From assembly GCA_963844655.1 (NCBI GenBank), contig CAWJPA010000002.1, positions 620,001 to 684,000 of the forward strand: 64,000 bases of DNA, read 5' to 3'. This document shows positions 8,197 to 16,262 of the stretch, piece by piece. This DNA comes from JASHPR01 sp963844655. GTDB lineage: Bacteria; Actinomycetota; Actinomycetes; Streptosporangiales; Streptosporangiaceae. The first letter of the stretch is position 1; each line of letters begins with the position of its first letter. A program made the position numbers and the translations under genes. The notes below the pieces were generated by a model. The model was given only the letters and a program-made list of their open reading frames with translations, searched no databases and was not told the origin of the DNA.

Positions 8197-9161
8197 ACGT
8201 GCGAGCGTCTCCGATCAGGCTCGGCCGGAACGGGCGGTCCGGCCTGGCCGCCGTGGGTCACTCGGGGCCTGTTCCACATGCTCATGCCCGCCGCGACCCC
8301 GATAATCACGATGATCGCACCGAGACTCACCGCGGTCGGGATGTGCAGCACCGGCGACAGGATCATCTTGGCGCCGATGAAGGCCAGCAGCACCGCCAGG
8401 CCCAGGCTGAGATACCGGAGCCGCTCCAGCGCCCCGGCCAGCACGAAATACAGGGCGCGCAGGCCGAGGATGGCGAAGGCGTTGGAGGTAAAAACGAGGA
8501 ATGGATCTGTGGTCACCCCGAAGGCGGCCGGGATGGAGTCGAGCGCGAAGATCACATCGGTCGTCTCGATCGCGACCAGCGCGACCAGCAGCGGTGTGGC
8601 CACCCGCCTGCCGTCAATCCTGGTGACGAACCGGTTCCCGTCGTAGTCGTCGCTGACCGGCATGACCTTGCGCAGCCCGCGCAGAACCAGGCCACGGCGG
8701 GGGTCGGGCGGGGCGCCGCGGCGGGCCATGCGCACAGCGGCGACGAGAAGAAGACCGCCGAAGACCGGGAATGTCCAGCTCAGGTGGTCAATCAGGGCGG
8801 CACCCGCGGCGATGAAGGCGCCCCGCAGCACGAGCGCGCCTGCGACCCCCGCGAGCAGGACCCGGTGCTGGCTGGCGGCTGGCACGGCGAAGGCCTGGAA
8901 GAGCACGGCGAAGACGAACAGGTTGTCGACGCTCAGCGACTTCTCGATGAGATAGGCGGCAAAGTACTGCTGCCCCGCATCGAAGCCCTGCCACAGGATG
9001 AGGATCAGGCCGAACGCGATCCCGGCGCCCACCCACGCGACGCTGAGCACCACGGTCCTGGTTAGGCCAGGCTCGCGCCGGGTGCTGAGCATGTCGATGG
9101 CCAGCAGGCCACAGATCACAGCCACGCTGGCGGCCCAGGCCCAGGCCGGAGCGCTGGTCAT
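8193..9161 (-). CDS. TerC-family integral membrane protein
   Basis: 322 aa from ATG 9161, with seven to nine membrane helices. TerC hallmarks include VWVGAGIAFGL, the acidic EKSLSVDNLFVF, ETTDVIFALDSIPAAFGVTTDPF and SNAFAILGLRALYF. Family members are linked to tellurite resistance and Mn2+ export or metallation of secreted proteins. The start is fixed by overlap with the stop of the small membrane peptide upstream; a longer in-frame reading would run into that gene. A His/Arg-rich tail follows the last helix. Co-transcribed with DedA. Confidence 0.93.
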   Translation of the reverse strand: MTSAPAWAWAASVAVICGLLAIDMLSTRREPGLTRTVVLSVAWVGAGIAFGLILILWQGFDAGQQYFAAYLIEKSLSVDNLFVFAVLFQAFAVPAASQHRVLLAGVAGALVLRGAFIAAGAALIDHLSWTFPVFGGLLLVAAVRMARRGAPPDPRRGLVLRGLRKVMPVSDDYDGNRFVTRIDGRRVATPLLVALVAIETTDVIFALDSIPAAFGVTTDPFLVFTSNAFAILGLRALYFVLAGALERLRYLSLGLAVLLAFIGAKMILSPVLHIPTAVSLGAIIVIIGVAAGMSMWNRPRVTHGGQAGPPVPAEPDRRRSHV

Positions 9162-9283
9162 CGGCCGTGGCGGCGGCGCCCGTTGGATTTGCCGCGGCTG
9201 GAGAGCAGGACATAGCCGATCACCGCGATGCCGGCCCCGAAGATAAGCCACGGAGCCAGCACCAGCAGATCCCCAGTGGCCAC
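9158..9283 (-). CDS. 41-aa single-span membrane peptide
   Basis: GTG start at 9283 with an excellent AAGGAGG ribosome site seven bases upstream. The product is one hydrophobic helix (LLVLAPWLIFGAGIAVIGYVLL) followed by a basic tail (SSRGKSNGRRRHGR), so topology is probably outside N-terminus and cytoplasmic C-terminus. ATGs at 9307 and 9325 are alternatives but have no comparable site. Its stop overlaps the TerC start, implying translational coupling. It could be a small partner or stabiliser of TerC. Unrecognised family. Confidence 0.65.
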   Translation of the reverse strand: MATGDLLVLAPWLIFGAGIAVIGYVLLSSRGKSNGRRRHGR

Positions 9284-9493
9284 CTCCTCGCCTCCTTCTC
9301 CCTGCATCAGCCCCCGTTTGGTCATTTCAAGGACACCGCAGCGGAGCGCACGGCGTGTGAAGCCGGTGTGGGGACGGTGTGAAGCAGCGGCCGCTGATCT
9401 CCATCCGGTCACCACAGGCCCCGCACACCGGCTGCAACCGTCCTGGCTTGGCTGGGATGAGCGGCGGCCGGCCGCCTGATGGGGAGGTAACTG

Positions 9494-10453
9494 GTGGATG
9501 GCGTGGTCGGGGCGGCGTTCGCCGCGGTGGCCGCGCTGGCCGCGGCAGGCTCGTTCGGGGTGTCCGCCGTGCTTCAGCACCGGCAGGCTCACGCCGCGGC
9601 CGGCTCTCGCGCTGACGGCACGCGCGGGCTCCGGCTGCTCGGTTACCTGGCCCGCAGACCCCTCTGGCTCGCGGGAATTCTGCTCGCCGCCGGCGCGTAC
9701 GGCCTGCAGGGCCTCGCGCTAGCCTATGGCCCGCTCGCGCTGGTGGCCCCGATCGTGGCCACCGATCTGCTGTTCGCGGTGCCGCTGGCGGCCTGGTGGT
9801 CACGGCGGCCGATGCGCCCGCGCGATCTCACCGGGTGCGCGCTGGTGGCGGCCGGCGTCGGCACCTTCCTGGCGACGTCGCCGCCGGCCGCGGGCCGGTC
9901 CGACGCGCCGGCCCGGGACTGGCTGCTCGCGTTCGGCGCCGTGACGCTGGTGTGCGTGGCCGCGGTCGCGGTGGGCCATGCCGGGAGTGACGCCGTCCGG
10001 GCCGGAGCGCTCGCGGTGGCGGCCGGCCTGACCTTCGGCCTGACGGCAGCCGTCACGCTCAGCGCCACCCGGCTGCTGCGCGACGCCGGCCCCGCGGCGG
10101 TCCTCGGCCACTGGCAGCCCTGGGTCCTGATCGTGCTCGGGCTCTCCGGGCTGCTGCTCTCGCAGAGCGCCTTCCAGGCAGGCCAGCTGACCGCGAGCCT
10201 GCCGATCATCGACACCCTGGAACCCATCTCCGCCGTCGTCCTCGGGGCGGCCATCTTCCACGAGCGCCTGGCGTCCTCCCCGCTGATGCTCGCGGTCCAG
10301 CTTTCCGGCGCGGCCATCGCGGTGGCCGGGGTCGCCCTGCTCCGGCCGTTCCTCGCCGAGGCCGAGCACAGTCCAGGCGCCGGGCGGCCCGCGGGCCGCG
10401 CGGCAGCCACCGAGGCCAGGCCGCGGGCCGGGGCCGGGGTGCGCCCGGGTTGA
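9494..10453 (+). CDS. DMT-superfamily (EamA/NIPA-like) transporter
   Basis: 319 aa with nine to ten predicted membrane helices, no signal peptide and a Pro/Ala/Arg-rich cytoplasmic tail. The pattern (FGVSAVLQHRQA, YGLQGLALAYGPLALVAPIVATDLLFAVPLAA, LEPISAVVLGAAIFHERLA) matches the actinobacterial DMT group related to NIPA magnesium transporters. Substrate unknown. The GTG start at 9494 follows a GGGGAGG at 9481-9487. A second, more distant relative lies at 60516. Diverges from the TerC operon. Confidence 0.88.
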   Translation: MDGVVGAAFAAVAALAAAGSFGVSAVLQHRQAHAAAGSRADGTRGLRLLGYLARRPLWLAGILLAAGAYGLQGLALAYGPLALVAPIVATDLLFAVPLAAWWSRRPMRPRDLTGCALVAAGVGTFLATSPPAAGRSDAPARDWLLAFGAVTLVCVAAVAVGHAGSDAVRAGALAVAAGLTFGLTAAVTLSATRLLRDAGPAAVLGHWQPWVLIVLGLSGLLLSQSAFQAGQLTASLPIIDTLEPISAVVLGAAIFHERLASSPLMLAVQLSGAAIAVAGVALLRPFLAEAEHSPGAGRPAGRAAATEARPRAGAGVRPG

Positions 10454-10485
10454 GCGCGGCAGCCGCGGGCTGCGAGCATGACAAC

Positions 10486-11088
10486 GTGGAGCTAAGACCC
10501 GCGTACCCGGTCCGGTCCCCCCGGACGGCCCTGCGGCCGCTGGGCGACGACGACATAGCCGCGCTGGTGGCCTACCGCGGCCGGTCCGATGTCTGCCGGT
10601 GGGTGCCGTTCGAGCCGATGACCGCCAGCGTGGTGATCCGTCACCTGGCGACAACCTGGGCGCGCACCGCGCTCGACGCCGAGGGCCAGCATCTGACGCT
10701 CGGCGTCGAACTGCTTGCCACTGGCGATCTCGTAGGTGACGTGCTGCTGGCCTGGCACAGCGCCGAGCACCGCGGCGGTGAGATCGGGTACGTGTTCAAC
10801 CCGGACTTCTCCGGGCAGGGCTACGCCACCGAGGCCGTGCACACGGCGCTGCACCTGGCCTTTGACGATCTCGGCCTGCATCGCGTCACCGCCCGGGTCG
10901 ACGCGCGCAACCTCCGCTCCGCGCAGCTTGCGGCGCGGCTCGGGATGCGCCAGGAGGCGCACCTCGTCCAGAACGAGTGGTTCAAGGGCGCGTGGAGCGA
11001 CGAGCTGGATTTCGCGCTGCTGGCCGAAGAGTGGTCGGCTCAGCACCCGAAGCACACGAGGCACCCGCTGGACCCCGAGGGTATTTAA
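10486..11088 (+). CDS. RimJ/RimL-type GNAT N-acetyltransferase
   Basis: About 200 aa. The GNAT fold of the RimJ/RimL (acetyltransf_3) subgroup is shown by RTALRPLGDDDIAALVAYR at the N-terminus, GEIGYVFNPDFSGQGYATEAV carrying the acetyl-CoA pyrophosphate loop, and HRVTARVDARNLRSAQLAARLGMRQEA. It acetylates an amino group of a protein terminus or small molecule using acetyl-CoA; target unknown. I use GTG 10486, just before the conserved ELRPAYP segment. An upstream TTG at 10450 overlapping the transporter stop is the alternative. No strong ribosome site decides. Confidence 0.85.
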   Translation: MELRPAYPVRSPRTALRPLGDDDIAALVAYRGRSDVCRWVPFEPMTASVVIRHLATTWARTALDAEGQHLTLGVELLATGDLVGDVLLAWHSAEHRGGEIGYVFNPDFSGQGYATEAVHTALHLAFDDLGLHRVTARVDARNLRSAQLAARLGMRQEAHLVQNEWFKGAWSDELDFALLAEEWSAQHPKHTRHPLDPEGI

Positions 11089-11111
11089 CTAATCAGATTT
11101 AGTGATAGAGT
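11088..11111 (+). promoter_or_regulatory. Putative leaderless promoter and operator of the HTH-folE operon
   Basis: An AT-rich island holds the inverted repeat ACTAA (11088-11092) / TTAGT (11099-11103) and a TAGAGT -10 hexamer at 11106-11111. The GTG start at 11119 lies seven bases past the hexamer, where transcription should begin, so the mRNA is probably leaderless. The repeat overlaps the promoter and could be the autoregulatory site of the HTH protein. Confidence 0.4.
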
Positions 11112-11118
11112 TTGGGCC

Positions 11119-11847
11119 GTGACCGAGAACGGCTCGGGCCTGGCGGCGCTCAGCGGACTCGATGATCCGGTGCGCCGCCGCCTCTACGAGCTGGTGGCCG
11201 GGCGCGACGAGCCGGTCGGGCGCGATGAGGCGGCCGCCGCCACCGGGATCGGCCGGGCCCTGGCCGCCTACCACCTGGACAAGCTCGTCGGGCTGGGGCT
11301 GCTGAGCGCGTCCTACCAGCGTCCCAGCGGCCGGGCCGGCCCAGGCGCCGGGCGCCCGGCGAAGGTCTACACCCGCTCGGCCCGCGAGTTCGCGGTGACC
11401 GTGCCGCCGCGGGAGTACGAGCTGGCCGCGCGGCTGCTGACCCGGGCCGTGGAATCCGACCGCAGCGGCGCGAGCCGGGATGCGCTGCACGACGCCGCCT
11501 GGCAGTACGGTGCCGGGCTGGGACGTGGCCGCCCGGCCGAAGGCACCGGCGCGGCGGCGCCCGCCGTGGCGGCGGTGCTGCGCGACCACGGCTTCGAACC
11601 GTGCCAGGGCGAGGCTGGCCTGATCAGGCTGCGCAACTGCCCGTTCCATCAACTGGCCGCGGGGCACCCGGAGATCGTCTGCGGCATGAACCTGGCGCTG
11701 ATCGAAGGGGTCGTCGCGGGCCTGGGCGCGACCGGGATGCGCCCGGCGCTCGATCCCGGCCCCGGGCGCTGCTGCGTCGTGATCGGTACTGACGATCCGG
11801 CTGCCGCTGACGATGGGGACGAACCGCAACCGACAGGAGCACCATGA
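11119..11847 (+). CDS. ArsR/SufR-like HTH regulator with C-terminal cysteines
   Basis: 242 aa. An N-terminal winged HTH (about 10-85; DPVRRRLYELVAGRDEPVGRDEAAAATGIGRALAAYHLDKLVGLGLL) is followed by a C-terminal sensor region. Five cysteines cluster late: C162, C174, C188, C218 and C219. C174 and C188 sit in NCPFHQLAAGHPEIVCGM. The arrangement resembles SufR-type regulators that bind an Fe-S cluster, so it may sense iron-sulfur or redox status. The stop overlaps the folE start by four bases, so it probably controls itself and folE. Cluster binding is inference. Confidence 0.8.
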   Translation: MTENGSGLAALSGLDDPVRRRLYELVAGRDEPVGRDEAAAATGIGRALAAYHLDKLVGLGLLSASYQRPSGRAGPGAGRPAKVYTRSAREFAVTVPPREYELAARLLTRAVESDRSGASRDALHDAAWQYGAGLGRGRPAEGTGAAAPAVAAVLRDHGFEPCQGEAGLIRLRNCPFHQLAAGHPEIVCGMNLALIEGVVAGLGATGMRPALDPGPGRCCVVIGTDDPAAADDGDEPQPTGAP

Positions 11848-12497
11848 CGCAGGAGCTGATGCTTGATTCACCGGAACTTCCGCCGCTCTCAGAGGCCGAG
11901 CTGGCGCCCGGCCAGGAGGCGCGGATCGAGAGCGGCCAGGCAGGCGTCGACCTGCAGGCGGCGCAGCGGGCCGCGGCCGACTTCCTGGCTGCCCTGGGGA
12001 TCGAGCTCGACCGGGAGGAGCTGCGCGAGACCCCGGCCCGGATGGCCCGCGCCTATGCCGAGCTGTTCGACGCGAAGCCGCTCCGGCTGACGACGTTCCC
12101 CAACGACGAGGGCTACGACGAGCTGGTGCTGGCCCGCTCCATCCCGTTCCGGACCGTCTGCGAGCATCACCTGCTGCCGTTCTCCGGGGTAGCGCACGTC
12201 GGCTACCTGCCCGGCGACCGCATTCTCGGCCTGTCCAAGCTGGCCCGCCTGGTGGAGCACTTCGCGGCCAGGCCTCAGGTCCAGGAACGGCTGACCAAGC
12301 AGATCGCCGACTGCCTCGCGGAGCGGCTGAACCCGCGGGGCGTGGGTGTGGTGCTCGAGGCCGAGCACGCGTGCATGACGCTGCGGGGCGTGCGGGCCCT
12401 CGGCACCACCACCGTCACCTCGGCCCTGCTCGGCACCATGCGGACCGACGCCCGCTCCCGGGCCGAATTCTTCGCCCTGGCCGGCGTGCCGGGCTGA
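11844..12497 (+). CDS. folE: GTP cyclohydrolase I
   Basis: 217 aa, normal for FolE. It converts GTP to 7,8-dihydroneopterin triphosphate at the head of folate and pterin synthesis. Zinc ligands are visible: C106 and H109 in VCEHHLLPFSG, and C177 in EAEHACMTLRGV. The substrate-binding stretch GLSKLARLVEHFAARPQVQERLT is intact. About 35 extra N-terminal residues precede the core. Coupled by ATGA overlap to the Cys-containing HTH regulator, which suggests regulated, perhaps stress-linked, expression rather than housekeeping folate synthesis. No other folate gene is nearby. Confidence 0.96.
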   Translation: MTQELMLDSPELPPLSEAELAPGQEARIESGQAGVDLQAAQRAAADFLAALGIELDREELRETPARMARAYAELFDAKPLRLTTFPNDEGYDELVLARSIPFRTVCEHHLLPFSGVAHVGYLPGDRILGLSKLARLVEHFAARPQVQERLTKQIADCLAERLNPRGVGVVLEAEHACMTLRGVRALGTTTVTSALLGTMRTDARSRAEFFALAGVPG

Positions 12498-12531
12498 TGA
12501 CCCGCCGCGAGGCGGAGAAAAGGGGGATCGG

Positions 12532-13662
12532 ATGACCGACTCGCTAACGGACCTGACGAACGCCGGGGTCTCCATCTGGCTGGATGACCTGAGCCGGGAC
12601 CGGCTGGTCACCGGGACCCTGGCCGATCTGGCCGCCCGGGACCACGTGGTGGGGGTGACGACCAACCCCACCATCTTCGCCAAGGCGATCAGCGGCAGCG
12701 ACACCTACGGCCCGCAGATCCGGGACCTGGCCGCCCGCGGCGTGGACGTGGGCGAGGCGCTGCGCGCGCTGACCACGTTCGACGTGCGCTGGGCCTGCGA
12801 CGTGCTGCGGCCGGTCTACGAACGCACCGACGGCGTGGACGGGCGAGTGTCGATCGAGGTCGACCCGCGGCTGGCGCGCGATACCGAGGCGACTATCGCC
12901 GAGGCACGGGCCCTGTGGTGGGCGGTGGACCGCCCCAACCTGTTCATCAAGATCCCGGCCGCCCAGCAGGGCATCCCGGCGATCGCCGCGTGCCTGGCCG
13001 AGGGCATCAGCATCAACATCACGCTGATCTTCTCCCTGGAGCGCTACGACGCGGTCATGGAGGCCTTCCTCGCCGGCCTGGAGCGGGCCCGCCAGGCCGG
13101 CCACGACCTGTCCTCGATCGCGTCGGTGGCCTCGTTCTTCGTGTCCCGGGTCGACACCGAGATCGACTCGCGGCTGGACAAGATCGGGACCGACGAAGCG
13201 GCCAGGCTGCGGGGCCAGGCCGCGATCGCGAACGCCCGGCTGGCCTACCAGCACTACGAGCGGGTGTTCTCATCGGACCGGTGGGCGGCGCTGCACGCGG
13301 CCGGGGCCAGGCCGCAGCGGCCGCTGTGGGCCTCCACGTCGGTCAAGGACCCCGACTATCCCGACACCCGCTACGTGACCAGCCTGGTCGGCCCCGGCGT
13401 GGTCAACACCATGCCTGAGGCCACGCTGCGCGCGGTCGCGGACCACGGCCGGGTTCCCGCCGACTCCATCCACGGCCACGACGACGAGGCGCGCCAGGTG
13501 CTCGACCGGCTGGGGGCCCTTGGCATCGACTACGACGAGGTCATGCAGGGCCTCGAAGACAGCGCCGTGTCGAAGTTCGACGCCAGCTGGGACCAGCTCG
13601 GCGAACAGCTGGCCGCCTCCCTGCACGGGCGGCCGGCGCAAGCACAGCAGCAAGGGAGCTGA
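12532..13662 (+). CDS. tal: Transaldolase
   Basis: 376 aa, the long actinobacterial TalA type. It transfers dihydroxyacetone between sugar phosphates in the pentose phosphate pathway. Signatures are GVTTNPTIFAKAI near the N-terminus and the Schiff-base lysine segment NLFIKIPAAQQGIPAI. SIASVASFFVSRVDTEID and the C-terminal FDASWDQLGEQL block are also typical. It sits 34 bp after folE with an AAAAGGGGG ribosome site, and two bases before the FAD reductase, so it probably belongs to the same transcript. No transketolase or zwf is in the window. Confidence 0.96.
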   Translation: MTDSLTDLTNAGVSIWLDDLSRDRLVTGTLADLAARDHVVGVTTNPTIFAKAISGSDTYGPQIRDLAARGVDVGEALRALTTFDVRWACDVLRPVYERTDGVDGRVSIEVDPRLARDTEATIAEARALWWAVDRPNLFIKIPAAQQGIPAIAACLAEGISINITLIFSLERYDAVMEAFLAGLERARQAGHDLSSIASVASFFVSRVDTEIDSRLDKIGTDEAARLRGQAAIANARLAYQHYERVFSSDRWAALHAAGARPQRPLWASTSVKDPDYPDTRYVTSLVGPGVVNTMPEATLRAVADHGRVPADSIHGHDDEARQVLDRLGALGIDYDEVMQGLEDSAVSKFDASWDQLGEQLAASLHGRPAQAQQQGS

Positions 13663-13664
13663 CC

Positions 13665-14897
13665 ATGACGACCGATGCCACATACGTGATCGCCGGGGCG
13701 AGCCTGGCCGGGGCCAAGGCGGCCGAGGCGCTGCGGGCGGAGGGCTTCGACGGCCGGGTGATCCTGATCGGCCAGGAGACCGAGCGGCCCTACGAGCGGC
13801 CGCCGCTGTCCAAGGACTACCTGCTGGGCAAGGCCGAGCGGGAGACGATCTACGTTCACCCGGAGCAGTGGTACGCCGAGCACGACGTCGACCTGCGCCT
13901 GGGGACCACCGTGACCGCCGTCGACCCTGGCTCGCATCAGGTGAGCCTGGCCGACGGCACCAGCGTCGGCTACACCAAGCTGCTGCTGGCCACCGGCTCA
14001 TCGCCGCGGCGGCTGTCCACCCCCGGCGCCGACCAGGACGGCGTCCTCTACCTGCGCAGTGTCCAGGACAGCGACCGGATCAAGGAGGCGTTCGGGTCCG
14101 CGTCCCGGATCGCGGTGATCGGGGCCGGCTGGATCGGCCTGGAGACCGCGGCGGCCGCCCGGGCGGCAGGCGTCGAGGTGACCGTGCTCGAGGCGGCCGA
14201 GCTGCCGCTGCTGCGTGTCCTCGGCCGCCAGGTCGCGCAGGGCTTCGCCGACCTGCACCGGGAGAACGGCGTGGACCTGCGCGGCGGCGTCAGCGTCCGT
14301 GAGATCACCGGCCAGAACGGAACGGCCACCGGTGTCCGCCTCGCCGACGGCAGCACGGTCGAGGCCGACGCGGTCATCGTGGGGGTCGGCATCACGCCCA
14401 ACAGCGACCTCGCCGTCGCGGCGGGCCTCGACACCGACAACGGCATCCAGGTCGACGCGCAGCTGCGGTCCAGCGATCCGGACATCTACGCGGCCGGGGA
14501 TGTCGCCAACGCGCTCCACCCGCTACTCGGCAGGCACGTGCGGGTCGAGCACTGGGCCAACGCGCTGAACCAGCCGCCGGTCGCGGCCAAGGCCATGCTG
14601 GGCCAGGACGCGGTCTACGACCTGGTGCCCTACTTCTTCACCGACCAGTACGACCTGGGGATGGAGTACGCCGGCTACGTGGGGCCCGACAGCTATCGCG
14701 AGGTCGTCTTCCGCGGGCGTCCCGATCAGGGTGAGTACATCGCGTTCTGGCTGGGCCAGAAGGGCCAGGTGCTGGCCGGCATGAACGTCAACATCTGGGA
14801 TGTCAACGACGCCATCCAGGACCTGGTGCGGTCAGGGCGGCCCGTGGACACCGGCGCGCTCGCCGACCCGGCCACGCCGCTCGAGTCGCTGGCCTGA
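13665..14897 (+). CDS. FAD-dependent ferredoxin/rubredoxin reductase-type oxidoreductase
   Basis: 410 aa. N-terminal FAD-binding YVIAGASLAGAKAAEALRAEGF, NAD(P)-binding IAVIGAGWIGLETAAAARAAG in the middle and the second FAD motif DIYAAGDVANALHP define the ferredoxin-NAD(P) reductase family used with cytochromes P450 and Rieske oxygenases. The C-terminal reductase domain is complete. Starting three bases after the transaldolase stop behind AAGGGAG, it is co-transcribed with tal. No ferredoxin or P450 is adjacent, so its electron acceptor is unknown. It could recycle reducing power for the oxygenase-rich region downstream, but that is speculative. Confidence 0.93.
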   Translation: MTTDATYVIAGASLAGAKAAEALRAEGFDGRVILIGQETERPYERPPLSKDYLLGKAERETIYVHPEQWYAEHDVDLRLGTTVTAVDPGSHQVSLADGTSVGYTKLLLATGSSPRRLSTPGADQDGVLYLRSVQDSDRIKEAFGSASRIAVIGAGWIGLETAAAARAAGVEVTVLEAAELPLLRVLGRQVAQGFADLHRENGVDLRGGVSVREITGQNGTATGVRLADGSTVEADAVIVGVGITPNSDLAVAAGLDTDNGIQVDAQLRSSDPDIYAAGDVANALHPLLGRHVRVEHWANALNQPPVAAKAMLGQDAVYDLVPYFFTDQYDLGMEYAGYVGPDSYREVVFRGRPDQGEYIAFWLGQKGQVLAGMNVNIWDVNDAIQDLVRSGRPVDTGALADPATPLESLA

Positions 14898-15353
14898 TGA
14901 CGCGACCCCGCCCCTGCTGAGTAGCCCGTCATGGGCTGACGCAAAACATCTTGCACTGGGCCATTGCCAGCGCCGCTCGCCTGCGGGCGGTCGGCACATC
15001 GCCGTCAACCGCCTTCTGTATTGCGCTCCTGCCCGTGGCCGGTTCGCGTTCGGAAGCTTTCTTAAAAGTTCTCCATCCGGACCGAGGCCGACCTAATCAG
15101 CGCTGGAAGGCGTGGGCACGGATTACACGAACATGTATAGGGGGAAGTGCGATGAAGATGGATGACGCCCCGGTGCCATCCGGATCGCAGATGGCTCTTT
15201 AAAGTTCTCGAAGACCGGCGGACCGGGGGCGGGCGGCTCTCCAGGCTCTTATTTTAAGTTCCCGGAGCAAGGTGCCAGGAATTCCAGCACCGGCTCTGTG
15301 GCCGCTATCCGCCCCCCGGTCTGACGTCAGCAAGATAATCTGAGCGCCGTCAG
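14898..15353. other. 456-bp gap between convergent genes
   Basis: No conventional gene seen. It contains a small hairpin AGCCC/GGGCT at 14923-14937, an AT-richer island, a possible 16-codon micro-ORF (15152-15202), and three copies of AAGTTCYC at 15066, 15202 and 15256. The perfect 10-bp palindrome CTGACGTCAG lies at 15321-15330. Because both neighbours end here, the length and lower GC are unusual. Confidence 0.6.
15152..15202 (+). CDS. Possible 16-aa micro-ORF
   Basis: ATG preceded by GGGGGAAG four bases upstream and by a TATAGG -10-like hexamer at 15136-15141. The product would be MKMDDAPVPSGSQMAL, ending in TAA. It lies alone in a long gap between convergent genes. It may be a leader peptide, a secreted signal or chance. 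I do not recognise it. Confidence 0.25.
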   Translation: MKMDDAPVPSGSQMAL

Positions 15354-15695
15354 CTACGACCCGTTGGCGGCTTGGAACCTGACGACCAACTCGGTGGGCA
15401 CCCGGCCACGGTCCCTGACCTCGATCCCCTGGGCCTTGGCCCACTCACGAACTTCTGACGGACTCGGCCCGCCCGTCGCATTCCGCCGCCCGCTACCGTG
15501 ACCTCGGCGGCGATTAGCGGCGCTGACCTTGCGTGCGGCACCGACATACTTCTCCAGAGACTTCCGCAGTGCCTTGGCGTGCGGGGCGCTGAGGTCAATC
15601 TCGTAGTCCGTACCATCCAGTCCAAAGCGGACAGTACCTTCAGCCTCTCCACCGTCGAGGTCGTCGATGAAGAGAGTCTGAATCTTCTGGGCCAT
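15354..15695 (-). CDS. lsr2: Lsr2 nucleoid-associated protein
   Basis: 113 aa. It is the actinobacterial H-NS analogue, bridging and silencing AT-rich DNA. The N-terminal dimerisation domain (MAQKIQTLFIDDLDGGEAEGTVRFGLDG, then YEIDLSAPHAKALRKSLEKYVGAARK) is intact. A basic linker leads to the DNA-binding domain, where EVREWAKAQGIEVRDRGRVPTELV carries the RGR minor-groove hook. Likely a monocistronic housekeeping or paralogous copy. Upstream (minus strand) a TATGCT-like -10 is visible near 15733. It diverges from the NlpC/P60 gene across a long structured intergenic region. Confidence 0.96.
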   Translation of the reverse strand: MAQKIQTLFIDDLDGGEAEGTVRFGLDGTDYEIDLSAPHAKALRKSLEKYVGAARKVSAANRRRGHGSGRRNATGGPSPSEVREWAKAQGIEVRDRGRVPTELVVRFQAANGS

Positions 15696-16262
15696 AAGTG
15701 TTCCGTTCTCTAGGAGACCGAGAGATAAGCATAACCGATCTGCGAAGCTTAGTTAGCCGATCAAGCGCAACTCACGTGTAACTTCCGGCGTGTCTCCTGG
15801 CGCTTCCTGGCTCAGGATGCGCTCAAATAGCAGCCTTTTGCCAACCGGCCGGGCACCGCGAGATCGCGAACCCGGCCGTGGCCTTAGCCCGGCCGGTGCT
15901 ATTTGCTGCCCGCTATGCCGCTGATCCGTGGTCCCGTGCTGCCGCCGGGCGATAGTCGCGCCACCCATAAATTCGATGCCAGCGAAAGCGGCCTGGCCGC
16001 TCCCTGCCTATCGGCACCCGCCACTGCGCGGTACTGCTGCCGGTTAGCGGGTATACCAAGAGTGGCCACACGGAACGGCGGCGGCGGGCGGCGCCCTGCA
16101 CCGATCGCTCCCGTTCTGCGGTATTCCCCGGCCTGCGCCGACGGCCCCGGGTGACGGCAACGCGAACGCCCGACCAAGGGCTCGCCGGGCCGCCCAGGAG
16201 GATGGCCGGCTCTCACAGCCCCTGAAGCAGCCGAATGACTCATGCGCGACGAAGGGGAGGAC
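15696..16262. other. 567-bp divergent intergenic region with inverted repeat
   Basis: No protein gene is supported here. The left part should hold the lsr2 promoter, and the middle carries the long interrupted inverted repeat annotated separately. The right 200 bp is GC-rich, hairpin-prone sequence leading to the NlpC/P60 gene. A c-di-AMP riboswitch is a known leader for such hydrolases. I could not match its conserved core convincingly. Confidence 0.5.
15824..15905. repeat. Two-part long inverted repeat
   Basis: Outer arms CAAATAGC (15824-15831) and GCTATTTG (15898-15905) and inner arms ACCGGCCGGGC (15844-15854) and GCCCGGCCGGT (15887-15897) all pair perfectly. They give 19 bp of stem with a 12-nt one-sided bulge. 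The 32-nt loop holds a further CGCGA/TCGCG mini-hairpin. No U tract follows on either strand. Confidence 0.75.

Noticed and set aside
14923..14937. AGCCC/GGGCT hairpin as a terminator of the FAD reductase
   Set aside because: Only five base pairs and no U tract; too weak to call.
15321..15330. Perfect palindrome CTGACGTCAG as an operator
   Set aside because: A single ten-base palindrome in a convergent gap is expected by chance and lies at no promoter.
16000..16262. Possible c-di-AMP (ydaO-type) riboswitch upstream of the NlpC/P60 gene
   Set aside because: A GGGTGA-like stretch and CCGAATGACTCA occur, and this riboswitch often precedes wall hydrolases, but I could not align the conserved pseudoknot core or pairing, so it is not annotated.
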